NCBI GenBank assembly: GCA_034231615.1
Contig: CM067316.1
Coordinates: 64,193,353-64,257,352 of the forward strand
Origin: Meghimatium bilineatum
Taxonomy: Eukaryota > Mollusca > Gastropoda > Stylommatophora > Philomycidae
Direction: 5' to 3'
Length of the DNA: 64,000 bases
The notes below the pieces were generated by a model. That model was not told where the DNA came from, ran no database searches, and saw nothing but the letters and a program-made list of their open reading frames with translations. This document shows positions 34,340 to 45,989 of the stretch, in pieces. Every line of letters starts with the position of its first letter. The stretch's first letter is position 1. The position numbers were made by a program, and so were the translations under genes.

Positions 34340-34655
34340 TACAGAATCTCTAATTACGTGCTTATACAATCTCTAACTACTGGCTTACACAATCTATAAC
34401 TACTGGCTTACACAATCTATAACTACTGGCTTACACAATCTATAACTACTGGCTTACACAATCTATAACTACTGGCTTACACAATCTATAACTACTGGCT
34501 TACACAATCTATAACTACTTGCTTACACAATCTCTAACTACTGGCTTACACAATCTATAACTACTGGCTTACACAATCTATAACTACTGGCTTACACACT
34601 CTATAACTACTGGCTTACACAACCTATAACTACTTGCTTACACAATCTCTAATCA
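34340..34655. repeat. 23-bp tandem repeat, about 13 copies
   Basis: CTATAACTACTGGCTTACACAAT at 23-bp spacing (TGGCTT at 34381 and 34404), with worn copies on both sides. Confidence 0.95.
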
Positions 34656-34984
34656 CGTGACAAGGTCAGCTCTCTATTTACTTACACAATGTCTAATTGC
34701 GTGCTTATACAATCTCTACGTGACAACACCAGCTCCCAAACTAGTTAAGTGTACCAGTGATCCCATACAAACAAAGGTGAATTTTACTGAATCAAATCCT
34801 GACTCGTTCCCAGCGACGTCTGCTAACAGCATACTTATAAAATAAGAGGCTGTTACCGCCGTCTGCATGTGGCATCGCTCAGGGTTTTTCCAGATCCTGG
34901 TTTTGGATTGGGTGTGGGTAATGACAGAACGTTTAGCTCTTATCACTGTAGAAATAATTGTTAATCTAAAAATTACGCAATGAA

Positions 34985-35130
34985 ACCAGTACACATAAGA
35001 TTGAACAAGGAAGATAGTCAAGAAACAAAAGATACCAGTACAAATAAGATTGAACAAGGAAGATAGTCAAGAAACAAAAGATACCAGTACAAATAAGATT
35101 GAACACGGAAAATAGTCAAGAAACATATGT
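34985..35130. repeat. 49-bp tandem repeat, 3 copies
   Basis: GTACAAATAAGATTGAACAA at 34989 (as GTACACATAA), 35038 and 35087. Confidence 0.96.
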
Positions 35131-35229
35131 CGCTGGTTCAGCGTATCTATTATTTGTATTTTATTTCTGATTTTGTTTATACAAGTAAATTCAAGAAGTA
35201 AGCCAGAGGATAAATTATAAATTCCTGAG

Positions 35230-35400
35230 TCTTCTTCTTCTTCAGCGTTCATTCTCACACTCCTGCCGGATTTGTATTGCAGTAGGACAATGGCCCTATT
35301 AGATTTCCAGCAGGATATAGTCCAGAGAATGGAAATACGTTGTGTCGCCGTTTTATTTGCGCCAATGGCCCGACACTACCGTCTTCGGCGGGAATTCCTG
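35230..35400 (+). mobile_element. Module M, + orientation, solo and well kept
   Basis: (TTC)n, then GCGTTCATTCTCACACTCCT, GACAATGGCCCTATTAGATT, GATATAGTCCAGAGAATGGA, GCGCCAATGGCCCGACACTA and CCGTCTTCGGCGG. It shows the whole module with no inverted partner nearby. Confidence 0.85.
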
Positions 35401-35739
35401 AGTCTAACGTGAATTGAACCAGTCCGTTCAACGGCACCAACTCGCCTAGCAACTCGCGTACACGAAATTTTCCGTACTTGACTAATCGCATCTATAAAAA
35501 AAAAAAGATGCGATTTTATCAAGACATTCAAACTGTGCACTCAAGTCACTGAGAATGGATCAGTTGAGACAAAGACCATTACAACAACAACAAACATCCC
35601 GTACAGGTATTGACGTATCCTCAGTAACAACAAACATATCACATCCGTATTAGTTCTACAAGGGCCGATAGGTCTTCTTGTAAACATGGATAACATATAT
35701 AGACAATATAAATTTGCTTCAAATAATTGCTTATACAAG

Positions 35740-35995
35740 TAAATTCAAGAATCTGATTTTGCTGTGAGGTGTCGCAGGATTGAATGATGAGATTTCTGGT
35801 CTTTTGGCTATGACACTTTTGGTCTCTTGATATGCAGTAATATTTTGATGTCTGAGAATGTTGGTAAATCTTCCACCTTATTCTTAGTCTTCCTCTGCAT
35901 CTTGCAGTTTTCATTTTCATGTTGTATGCCCTGTGGTTTCCTTCCGGATAGATTTGTACTTCAAAATTGGTTACTGGCTGAGTTAGTAAAAACTG
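35740..35995 (-). pseudogene. LINE family B C-terminal fragment, antisense
   Basis: On the minus strand pieces read RAYNMKMKTARCRGRLRIRW then, after a shift, the region of SFNPATPHSKI. It matches 15674-15960. The frame is broken. Confidence 0.75.
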
Positions 35996-36289
35996 TTTAT
36001 ACACACTGCTGATGGGTTGGTTTCACAAGATATAATTGGGTAAATGCTGTGTATGACTTTGTCCGCCGTCGATTATACAGTCCTGTGGAATAATCGGTTC
36101 AATACTTCTAAGTGACAGTGCTTGATTTTTCTCGCGGCCTTAATTGGCTGTCGATACACAGTATACACTGAAATGCACGGAAAAATCAAAATAGTTACTT
36201 TAGAAGCATTTAAGGACTAGTTCACATGATTGTATAACTGACGCGTGACAGAGTTATATAAACAACTGTAAACCAATATTTTAGTGTAT

Positions 36290-37205
36290 CTGTTTAAAAA
36301 AAATCCTTTATCTATTATTGTATCATGTTATTTGTCATTTTATCTGTTATCTGATAGTGTACCTGTTATTATATTAATTATTCTATCCGATACGTTGTCT
36401 ATTATCTATTATTTTATCCGTTATTTATATCTTATCTGTTATTCTATCTGTTATTTTATCTATTATGTGTTGTTTTAATAAGATGTTTTATGTGTTCTCT
36501 TATCTTTTATTATATCTCTTATTTTTATATTTTTCCTTTTATATTATGTTATTTTATCTGTTATTTTTACCTGTAATCTTACGTGTTATTTTATCTATTT
36601 TTATATGTAATCTTAAATGTAATCTTATGTGTTATTTTATTTGTTATTTTTATGTTATTTTTATATGCAATCTTATGTATTGCTTTATCTGTTATTGTAT
36701 CTGTTATTTTTATCTGCACTCGTATCTGTTATTTTATTTGTTATTTGTATCTGTAATATGATGTGTTATTTTATATGCTATCTTTAGCTGTAATCCGATG
36801 TGTTATTTTATCTGCTATTTTTATATGTAATCTTATGTGTAATTGTATGTGTTATTTTATTTATTATTTTTATTTGCAATCTTATGTATTATTTTATCTG
36901 TTATTTTTATCTGTAATCTTATGTGATATTTTATTTGTTCATTTTATTTTTAATATTTTGTATTATTTCATCTGTTTTTTTAATCTGCTATCTGTATCTG
37001 TAATATGATGTGTTATTTTATCTGTTACTTTATCTGTTATTTTTATCTATTATTTTTATCTGTAATCTGTTGTGGTATGTTATCTGTTATCTTTATCTGT
37101 AATCTGATGTGTTATTTTATGTTATTTTAATTTGTAATAGATGTGTTATTTTTATATATTATTTGTATCTGTAATCTGATGTTTTATTTTGTCTGTTATT
37201 TTCGC
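36290..37205. repeat. T-rich low-complexity repeat (TTATCTGTTATTTTTATCTG)
   Basis: Over 900 bp made of TTATTTTATCTG, TTTTTATCTGTAATCTTATG TG and similar blocks with no fixed period. Several Phe/Leu/Ile/Tyr-rich + frames are caused by this composition. Confidence 0.93.
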
Positions 37206-38105
37206 CCGTCTGACATCCAGGGCACGGACTTCTAGTTCAGGGTGTACAGAATATGGTCACTGTCTTCTTTTTATGCATGTCGTAGGAGTCGACTAAGGAA
37301 TGTTGGGCGACAATCTGTCACTTGTGAAAACATCATTGTCACATCTTGTCCAAGTATCCTACTTTTATCTTCTAGCAAATAATCCCCATGTATAACTAAG
37401 AGATGCAGGCCAGCGGACATTGCACCTTTATCCTTTTGTGACAGACTCCCTAGGTGACGGGGAATGCTAGATGTGCCATCACTGGAGATGTTGACAGATT
37501 CCCTAGGTGACGGGGAATGCTAGATGTGCCATCACTGGAGATGTTGGCAGATTCCCTAGGTGACGGGGAATGCTAGATGTGCCATCACTGGATATGTTGA
37601 CAGATTCCTTAGGTGACGGGGAATGCTAGATGTGCCATCACTGGAGATGTGACAGACTCCATAGGTGACGGGGAATGCTAGATGTGCCATCACTGGAGAT
37701 GTGACAGATTCCCCTAGGTGACGGGGAATTTTAGATGTGCTATCACTGGAGATGTGACAGATTCCCTAGGTGACGGGGAATGCTAGATGTGCCATCACTG
37801 GAGATGGTTCAACAAGTCTGACAGAAGAAGGATGAGGTAGTTGACCCAGAAATGTATGCTGTGCTCCTGGCAGGACATAGTTATCCTAGGATACTGTCAC
37901 ACTGGAATGTCTCCCTTTGGGGACTAAACATGCATCCATAAACCTCCCTTACAGATCCATACCTTTGAAACAGCCGTACATGAGTCAGGACGTCTCCTCA
38001 CTTACACAACTGAGAAAAGCCTGTACAACATTTGTCAGAAAGTATAAGGGTTGTCAAAAGCTACATTCTCACAGAAAAAGGGATTATTTCATCATCATCA
38101 TGTGT
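37205..38105 (+). mobile_element. Dispersed element R1, copy A (expanded by a 52-53 bp array)
   Basis: In order: GTAGGAGTCGACTAAGGAAT, CAATCTGTCACTTGTG, AATAATCCCCATGTATAACT, ACATTGCACCTTTATCC, CTAGGATACTGTCACACTGG AATGTCTC, GGGGACTAAACATGCATCCA TA, CTTACACAACTGAGAAAAGCCTG and GGGATTATTTCATCATCATC. The same order is found at 45990-46655 and 53685-54755. The inner GTGACGGGGAATGCTAGATG unit is multiplied here. No open frame; class unknown. Confidence 0.85.
37440..37806. repeat. 52-53 bp tandem repeat, about 7 copies, inside R1 copy A
   Basis: GACAGATTCCCTAGGTGACG GGGAATGCTAGATGTGCC repeated at 53 bp, or 52 bp where GATGTT is GATGT. Only one unit exists at the same place in R1 copies B and C. 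Confidence 0.95.
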
Positions 38106-38564
38106 CATTTTATCTGTTATTGATGTTTTACCGGTAACCTAGGCTGTTATGTTATTAGTTATCATATCTGTTATCTTCTGTTACCTTTTCTATTGCGGAT
38201 GGATAATTATAGACAAACCATAAACGATACAAACCAACAAATGAACATGTATGCACACAAGGGTAGATACACACAAGGTAGGTACATATAACTACATGTG
38301 GACACATGCATATCCTCACATATCGATATGTACATATACTCACACACACTTATTACCTAGAAATGAAAGGTTAGCTCCCGAGCTTTATACACATTGTCCT
38401 ATTATAAGTTGATGTCCATAATGGTTTCAGTCAAGCACGAGATATGTTTGAAGTGTTTAGCAACTGTGAGATGGGGATATTGCTGCTCTTACAGCAAGCA
38501 ATTTAGTTCTAAGTAAATGTGTGTTTTCTCATGTACGTGATAGCAGTTATTGTTAGAGTTTGTG
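38106..38564. other. No gene recognised
   Basis: Contains short CACACA/TACATA stretches (about 38225-38350). No coding sign. Confidence 0.45.
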
Positions 38565-38990
38565 TGTGGCTTAATGTGTACACGCGAATATCATGATTAG
38601 TGTCATAGTTGGCGAGTTAATGTGTACACTCTATGGAATATTGTAACAGTCTGTAGGTTAATGTGTACACTCTATCGAGTACTGTGACGGCGTGTGGGTT
38701 AATGTGTACACGTGAATGACACGTTTAGTGTGATAGTTGTCGGGTTAATGTGTACACTATGGAATATTGTAACGGTCTTTGGGTTAATGTGTACATGGAC
38801 TGATTATTATAACAGTTTTTGTGTTAATGTGTACACGCGATTGATTGCTACAGTGTGCGGGTTAATATGTACACTCGATCGAGTACTGTCACGGCGAGTG
38901 ATCTAAAATGTACTCAAGAACGAGTGTTGCGACATGTTTTGGGCTGACATGTACACTCAGTCGAGTGTTGTGACAATGTAAGTTGTGATA
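38565..38990. repeat. Degenerate repeat of about 45-55 bp headed by GGGTTAATGTGTACAC
   Basis: GTTAATGTGTACACGCGA and variants recur about nine times with uneven spacing and many changes. Confidence 0.85.
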
Positions 38991-39040
38991 TGTACAAGTG
39001 TGGTATTGGATTATCCATTAGTTGGACAATATTAGAGACA

Positions 39041-39131
39041 CTTGTGTCATCATGACGATGTCGCCACTTGACGTGACTCCAGAAATGTATGATTGGTGCT
39101 ACGGATATTCGTGGAGAGATAAATACGACCA
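39041..39131 (+). other. Possible orphan exon with a strong splice donor
   Basis: An open frame carries MTMSPLDVTPEMYDWCYGYS then WRDKYDQ, immediately followed by GTAAGT after CAG, a consensus 5' splice site. The peptide is rich in Trp/Tyr and looks protein-like. The frame is open upstream to about 39022, so it could be a first coding exon or an internal one. I do not recognise the protein and found no second exon. It lies 11 kb upstream of the first dystrobrevin exon seen here, but nothing in the peptide resembles dystrobrevin. Confidence 0.3.
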
Positions 39132-39277
39132 GGTAAGTCAATCTGGCAGGCACTTCACTTACTGCATAACATTAAATCTGGTAGTGTGGCAGGAACTTTA
39201 CTTCCTGCATGACATTAAATCAAAGGGAGCTAGCAGGAGTAATAATGAATTCTTGAGGGCAATTACAATGTCATTAA

Positions 39278-39488
39278 GTATGATACGCTTCTTTCAGAGC
39301 AAACTATTCCGTAGTCAAAATGAACAAAAATATGTAAAAGTGTTACTGAAATAAGTCTTGAAACAACGAGACACAGTGACGGACGATGTTTCGACTAAGA
39401 AGCCTTCATCAGGACACAAAAAAAAACAGAAAACGAATATTACAAAATCATAATGTAAGAAAAGAGAAAATGAAGATGGTACGATGGG

Positions 39489-39533
<45 letters not shown>

Positions 39534-39660
39534 AAGGTAAGAACAGAAAAGAGAAATGAAAAGCCACAGAGCAGATATAATCAAACAATAGGAGGGTATT
39601 CCATTTTCTGTATGATATATTTCTTTCAGAGTAGACCATTCCGTGGTCAAAGTGTGTGAA
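39278..39660. other. Direct repeats of about 45 bp, with a hairpin motif and GA tract between
   Basis: TTCTTTCAGAGCAAACTATT CCGTAGTCAAA near 39289 recurs as TTTCTTTCAGAGTAGACCAT TCCGTGGTCAAA near 39620. Between them GATGTTTCGACTAAGAAGCC TTCATCAGGAC (39386-39416) reads on the minus strand as CTGATGAAGG..GTCGAAAC, and (GA)n lies at 39493-39526. The layout suggests the terminal part of a retroelement. Confidence 0.4.
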
Positions 39661-40145
39661 TAACTCCATTATATATTTTAATCAAAACGTGCCAATTACA
39701 GACATCTTGAAATTTCGTGTGCATACTCTGACCCACATGTGAATATTCCTCGTCCAGGAAACTGAGGGTCACTGTCCCTCGCTGCACACTATTATGTTCG
39801 TCCTCGCTTAGTATTCCTTTCATGTAGATCTGAATGCACACCGGCACTCCATATCCCTCATCCCGAGGGGCCCTCTCCGGCACAGACCTCAAGGGGCTGC
39901 CAACCTCAGACAGGTCCGCAAGTTGCTCACGGAGTCGCTTAGCCCGGTGGACAAAGCTGCCTCTCCACAGTCGCCCCATTGCCAGACCCTGAAATCTCCC
40001 GTTCACTGGACGACCCAGTACACACTGCAACCACTCTGCCTGCACTAGTACTCCTGTGTCTCCGCGCTCGCCAAGCGTCCACATTCTCCCCCTCCCCGCA
40101 TCTCCACCAAGGGTGCCGATTCGACCGCTCCCAACATTATCCTAA
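39647..40145 (-). CDS. Unidentified open frame of about 165 codons, possible exon or element-derived
   Basis: The minus frame runs from an acceptor-like CTTAG at about 40145 to TGA at 39647, with the first ATG at 40084 (145 codons). It has mixed, protein-like composition (VLVQAEWLQCVLGRPVNGRF, RLWRGSFVHRAKRLREQLAD, GYGVPVCIQIYMKGILSEDE, FQDVCNWHVLIKIYNGV) and no low-complexity stretch. The 5' half is GC-rich compared with neighbours. An in-frame TAG sits at the left border of the frame, exactly where an AG acceptor would be. No family is recognised and no partner exon found, so a chance frame in a dead transposon is equally possible. The 34-bp satellite lies about 300 bp upstream. Confidence 0.3.
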
Positions 40146-40439
40146 GCGGCTACACTTGATCTAGATTATGTAGTGCGGTGTTTGATGCAAGACTCCACGC
40201 AGCTGAGTCACATTCCAAGCGTTGCACCATGTCCTTCTGGAAAACCCCACGGAGTAAACTCCCACTGGACCTCATGCGGCCTCACCCAGTCGTCCATGGA
40301 CAACCAACCCCATGTCGACCCCTGTTGTTATCCCGTTTCCTAGCACATTATCAAAAGCAACTCCCAGGCACGTGGGCCGTCCGTCCTCCTACACTTTAGT
40401 AAGGATTCTCTTCATAATGAGATTCTACCATTAACTATC

Positions 40440-42123
40440 ATCACACCTCCACGACTATATACACATATCACCACTCCTCCAGTCACGACTATATACACAT
40501 ATCACCACTCCTCCAGTCACGACTATATACACATATCACCACTCCTCCACTCACGACTATATACACATATCACCACTCCTCCACTCACTATATACACATA
40601 TAACCACACCTCCACTCACTATATACACATATCACCACTCCTCCACTCACGACTATATACACATATCACCACTCCTCCACTCACGACTATATACACATAT
40701 CACCACACCTCCAATCACGACTATATACACATATCACCACACCTCCACTCACGACTAGATACACATATCACCACACCTCCACTCACGACTATATACACAT
40801 ATCACCACTCCTCCAGTCACGACTATATACACATATCACCACACCTCCAATCACGACTATATACACATATCACCACTCCTCCAGTCACGACTATATACAC
40901 ATATCACCACTCCTCCACTCACGACTAGATACACATATCACCACACCTCCAATCACGACTATATACACATATCACCACACCTCCACTCACGACTATATAC
41001 ACATATCACCACACCTCCACTCACGACTAGATACACATATCACCACACCTCCACTCACGACTATATACACATATCACCACACCTCCACTCACGACTATAT
41101 ACACATATCACCACTCCTCCACTCACGACTAGATACACATATCACCACACCTCCACTCACGACTATATACACATATCACCACACCTCCACTCACGACTAT
41201 ATACACATATCACCACTCCTCCACTCACGACTATATACACATATCACCACTCCTCCACTCACGACTATATACACATATCACCACACCTCCAATCACGACT
41301 ATATACACATATCACCACACCTCCACTCACGACTATATACACATATCACCACTCCTCCAGTCACGACTATATACACATATCACCACACCTCCAATCACGA
41401 CTATATACACATATCACCACTCCTCCAGTCACGACTATATACACATATCACCACTCCTCCACTCACGACTAGATACACATATCACCACACCTCCAATCAC
41501 GACTATATACACATATCACCACACCTCCACTCACGACTATATACACATATCACCACACCTCCACTCACGACTATATACACATATCACCACACCTCCACTC
41601 ACGACTAGATACACATATCACCACACCTCCACTCACGACTATATACACATATCACCACTCCTCCACTCACGACTAGATACACATATCACCACACCTCCAA
41701 TCACGACTATATACACATATCACCACACCTCCACTCACGACTATATACACATATCACCACACCTCCACTCACGACTAGATACACATATCACCACACCTCC
41801 ACTCACGACTATATACACATATCACCACACCTCCACTCACGACTAGATACACATATCACCACACCTCCACTCACGACTATATACACATATCACCACTCCT
41901 CCACTCACGACTAGATACACATATCACCACACCTCCACTCACGACTATATACACATATCACCACACCTCCAATCACGACTATATACACATATCACCACAC
42001 CTCCAATCACGACTATATACACATATCACCACACCTCCACTCACGACTATATACACATATCACCACACCTCCACTCACGACTATATACACATATCACCAC
42101 ACCTCCACTCACGACTAGATACA
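40440..42123. repeat. 34-bp satellite, about 50 copies
   Basis: The unit CACGACTATATACACATATC ACCACTCCTCCACT keeps a strict 34-bp period (for example 40861 and 40895). Variation is confined mainly to three positions: CTATATA/CTAGATA, ACTCCTCC/ACACCTCC and CCACT/CCAGT/CCAAT. The combinations repeat in short runs, which suggests multi-unit amplification. Confidence 0.98.
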
Positions 42124-42660
42124 CTTCATCATCATCAGGTGACATTCTTTCCAGAACGTAGTCTTTCCTATGGATCTCTTGAATTCTCCGCGGTCTTGAG
42201 CAAGTTGTCTTGCATCTTTCAGTGACATACGCAGGCATTCTTGAATGTCTTTTGTCCAACGGCGTCTTGATCAGCCTTTGCCCCTGTTGCCTTCTATCAT
42301 CCCCTCCAGTAACCCTCCATGCCATCGTGTCTCTTAATATTACCGAAAAGCTAGCTTTTTCTTTAATATAGTGTTCAGAAGCCAGCCTTCCTGGACGTTA
42401 ATTGTTCATAACAACACCCCCTGGTTTGTTTTCTTCGCTGTCCATGGTATTCTCAAAACTCTTCTATGTCACTTTAATTCAAATGATGTTATTCTCTTGG
42501 TCACCGTTTTATTTAGTGTCCATGCTTCGCATCCATATGTCGCCACAGGAAACACACATGTTCTTAGTAAACACAATGTGGTTCTTATGTTAGTACCTTG
42601 CCATAGTTTCTAAGTTATGACAATATCTAACACATTTTCTAGCTATGTTTCCCTATTACT
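42124..42660 (-). pseudogene. C-terminal part of LINE family C, antisense
   Basis: On the minus strand HGMEGYWRG then an arginine-rich RGRGKG.. region, KRRWTKDIQECLRM and RPRRIQEIHRKDYVLERMSP DDDE reproduce the end of a LINE protein. Upstream (42400-42600) pieces match the VSTCCCEICTINK and RRVLRIPWTAKKTN regions of the copy at 12107-12390. A (ATC)n tract sits at its 3' edge. The frame is broken. Confidence 0.8.
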
Positions 42661-42964
42661 TGGATTATTATTTTGTAAGCATGTTAGGCCTATCCACTAT
42701 TGCAAGTTTGGATAACATCCAATATCCATGTGTGTTTCTATTTCTTACGCAAATTCCACAGTGCACAAGCATCGTAGCACATGCGAAGACAGACAATGAA
42801 CTACTTTTCTATTTTATTATTAAGATGCCTGTAGCACTAACAAAAACCTGAATGTCTTTTGCGTAAAAAAATAATTTTAAAATGGGGATACATGATTATC
42901 ATCGGTAACTCTTTCAATCCACCTTCTTCTTGGTCTGCCTCTTGTTGTATCCATTTTCATTATG

Positions 42965-43065
42965 TGCACTGATGCCGAATACACTGATGTTATGTACACT
43001 CATGTCGATGTACACTCATGTCCATGTACACTCATGTCCATGTACACTCATGTCCATGTACACTC
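42965..43065. repeat. 16-bp tandem repeat, about 5 copies
   Basis: TGTCCATGTACACTCA repeated, with two worn copies at the left. It follows a scrap of antisense LINE family B (CTTTCAATCCACCTTCTTCT at 42909). Confidence 0.92.
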
Positions 43066-43554
43066 ATCCGCTGGCCAGTATGGGCATTCTTATTCAGTGA
43101 TCGAACCAGTTTCAATTATGGTCCCCAGTTCTGTGTCCTCACCCCACCCCAATTTAAAAAAAAATATCGCGACCCCGCTGTTAAGTCTCTGTACCTCCAG
43201 GGTGACCACATGATCGAGGTTGAAAATCACTGATCTACAGTACTCGTGTTTCATCATTGTTGGATGTCTTCTTTCGCCAATGACATCAAGATATTTATCT
43301 CTTCATTCGATCCTCTGATAAAATATTCTCCCAACATGGATGTTATTTGAAAACAAACTGTCAATTGGCCTCACTAGCCTTCACGGACAAGGGGGGTTAA
43401 TTATTCATGATGCAGTGGTAAAATGGCAAGAGCTTGCACACAAAATTAGACGGTATTTCATAGCTGCGATCGGAAAATGGGTGTCCATGAATTTATTATG
43501 AGGTTGGAGGTTATAACTGTCGGCGGCCGAAATATCACGCCAATCCTCAAGGAT
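43066..43554. other. No gene recognised
   Basis: No tandem repeat or coding signature. Confidence 0.45.
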
Positions 43555-44946
43555 CTAGTTGACGAACTGTGACAAAATATGGATTATTGTTTGAATAAGA
43601 ATTATCAGTTGGTTATTATCAATGTGTTCCTTTGATGGTTTCTTTTGATATCCTGAGTTCTGATCTTTCCGATGATTTGTTGTTATTGTTTCTGTTGGCG
43701 GTCTTTGTAGTGGTTTCTGTTGGCGGTCTTTGTAGTGGTTTCTGTTGGCGGTCTTTGTAGTGGTTTCTGTTGGCGGTCTTTGTAGTGGTTTATGTTGGCG
43801 GTCTTTGTAGTGGTTTCTGTTGGCGGTCTTTGTAGTGGTTTCTGTTGGCGGTCTTTGTAGTTGTTTCTGTTGGCGGTCTTTGTAGTGGTTTCTGTTGGCG
43901 GTCTTTGTAGTGGTTTCTGTTGGCGGTCTTTGTAGTGGTTTCTGTTGACGTACATTTCTGTTCTTAAAAATATGTGTCATCTGTCCTAGGAGCTGGTATG
44001 TTTTGTTGCATCTATTTTGTATCTCTTTACTGTTTTTCCCGTCACTCGATATAATGATTCCTAAGTAAGTGAACTCATTTACCTGTTTACGGTGTTTATC
44101 TTCGATGGAGATAGTGATGTTTTTTTCTTTCTTTGCTATTGCCATTATTTCGGTCTTTTCAGTATTAATCTTCATGTTGAATTTTCGACATGTTGTGTGG
44201 AGTCTATTCATATGTTCTTGCAATTGTTCTTCTGATGTCGCTGTTACTACTTGGTCGTCTGCAAAGAGTAGTTCGTTCAATTTATCGTTCATGTTATCTT
44301 CTTCGTTAGTACTTGATAGTTTACAGATGTGGTCGATACATGTTATAATGAGTAGAGGGGACAGGACACACCCCTGACGAACTCCTGTTTAGATTTGGAT
44401 TTTATTGGACACTTGTATTTGTTCTCACTTCACATTGGCTATTAGTATAAATGCTCTTGCATATATTGATTAAATGTTCTGGTACTCCGTATATTGATAG
44501 TGTTTTCCATAGTTGTTGTCTGTCTACTCTGTTAAAGGCCTTATCTTGATCGATGAATACGATATATAATTCTTTGTTGTTTTCTGTGGCTCTTTCTGTT
44601 AGTTAGTAAGTGTAAAGATAGTAACCGTACAGATATTGTTCTTAGGAAGCCCATTTGGGTGTTTTGAAGTTGTGGTTCAATGTATGATCGTAATCGTTGT
44701 TCTAATATTTTGTTTAAAATTTTCCCTGTGTGGCTTAGTAGATATCCCTCTGTATTTTGTGCAGTCTCTCTTACTGCCATTTTTCTTCCATATGGGAATG
44801 ATTGTCGCGTTTCTTAAGTCTTCTGGTGTTTCTTGTTTCTTCCATATTACATTGAAAAGTCGGCGTAGCCATTTTTTCCGCGCTCTACTACGAACTTTTC
44901 CGGTGATCTTCCATAATTCATTTCTGTTGACAGCGTCGACGGTCAT
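43555..44946 (-). pseudogene. LINE family B, reverse transcriptase region, best copy in the window
   Basis: The minus strand shows, in order: NELWKITGKVRSRARKKWLR, ETPEDLRNATIIPIWKKNGS KRDCTKYRGIS (RT entry motifs), LLSHTGKILNKILEQRLRSY IEPQLQNTQMGF, FIDQDKAFNRVDRQQLWKTL (motif A), a damaged motif B near 44380, and NELLFADDQVVTATSEEQLQ (motif C with both aspartates), then KINTEKTEIMAIAKKE and FTYLGIIISSDGKNSKEIQN. Stops and frameshifts separate the first three pieces. The last piece is a 245-codon frame lengthened by a 25-bp array. This is a non-LTR retrotransposon relic, possibly RTE- or Jockey-like; the clade needs a tree. Confidence 0.88.
43686..43950. repeat. 25-bp tandem repeat, about 10.5 copies, inside the LINE relic
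   Basis: TTTCTGTTGGCGGTCTTTGT AGTGG at 25 bp. The minus reading has a 25-residue period (NRNHYKDRQQKPLQRPPTET), the mark of a frame cycling through a non-triplet repeat. It starts directly after the RT thumb sequence FKNRNV. Confidence 0.97.
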
Positions 44947-45080
44947 TGTTAGATCTGTGACTTTGTTATATCTGTGACTTTGTTATATCTGTGACTTTGT
45001 TATATCTGTGACTTTGTTATATCTGTGACTTTGTTATATCTGTGACTTTGTTATATCTGTGACTTTGTTAGATCTGTGAA
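44946..45080. repeat. 17-bp tandem repeat, about 7 copies
   Basis: GTTATATCTGTGACTTT repeated almost perfectly at the 5' edge of the LINE relic. Confidence 0.96.
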
Positions 45081-45200
45081 AGTCATGTAGAGATTGCATA
45101 GTTGCCCCTGATATTTCTTACGGAGACGTCGAGCTGCAATTATATCGAAACGATGCACATGGAATGTTAGCAGATCATTGCTTGCACCGCTTTCCTTTTT

Positions 45201-45297
45201 ACTAGATCATTGTAATGTGTTTGGTGTGTTACTAGATCATTGTAATGTGTTTGGTGTGTTACTAGATCATTGTAATGTGTTTGGTGTGTTACTAGAT
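45201..45297. repeat. 30-bp tandem repeat, 3.3 copies
   Basis: ACTAGATCATTGTAATGTGT at 45201, 45231 and 45261. Confidence 0.96.
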
Positions 45298-45318
45298 ATA
45301 ATTTAATCAAGTTTCCCC

Positions 45319-45570
45319 GTCAATTTGATCTTTTAATACGTTGTTCCCAGTGTTACAAGACCTTCTAATGAGTTTTAACCGTACAATTTGATCTTTTAAT
45401 GCGTTGTTCCCAATGTTACAAGACCTTCTAATGAGTTTTAACCGTACAATTTGATCTTTTAATGCGTTGTTCCCAATGTTACAAGACCTTCTAATGAGTT
45501 TTAACCGTACAATTTGATCTTTTAATGCGTTGTCCTAAATATTACTAGATCTCTTAATGAGTTATTTCCC
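45319..45570. repeat. 63-bp tandem repeat, about 3.5 copies
   Basis: CAATTTGATCTTTTAATGCG through CTTCTAATGAGTTTTAACCG TA, units 63 bp apart. Confidence 0.95.
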
Positions 45571-45989
45571 ATCTTGATAAATCACAATAAAGGCGATTGA
45601 TATAATTACTGATCATGATGTGATAAACTTGAAACTACATTTATATCTTGTACACAGCTAAAACTCGAATCTTGCAATGATCTAAACAGGAACATGCAAT
45701 AAACATTCTTTCTACAATTTATCCCCATTTCATCTGGAATTAAGAAGAACCCCAGTGCGAACGATAATTCGATGATTTCACTAGATTTGGCAGTGCCTCA
45801 TTAGACGCAATGTAATCCAATGGCAAGAATTAATTGTTGTTGTTCTTGTAGGCATAAAAAGAGAATCCAGCTACACATAATGTTAGCATTTCACAAAATA
45901 TTCTTAATAATGAGACTCCTGTTCAACGTAACATTTGCCTAGAACCTTCAAGCCATTTTCTGACATTTTTTATTTCATCATAATCGCAT
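45571..45989. other. No gene recognised
   Basis: Unique-looking AT-rich sequence. Confidence 0.45.

Noticed and set aside
36284-37008. Run of Phe/Ile/Leu/Tyr-rich frames suggesting membrane proteins
   Set aside because: T-rich low-complexity repeat; no consistent start, no domain, and neighbouring frames differ only by phase.
44069-44977. Two + frames of about 100 codons
   Set aside because: Both are opposite-strand shadows of the LINE family B reverse transcriptase.
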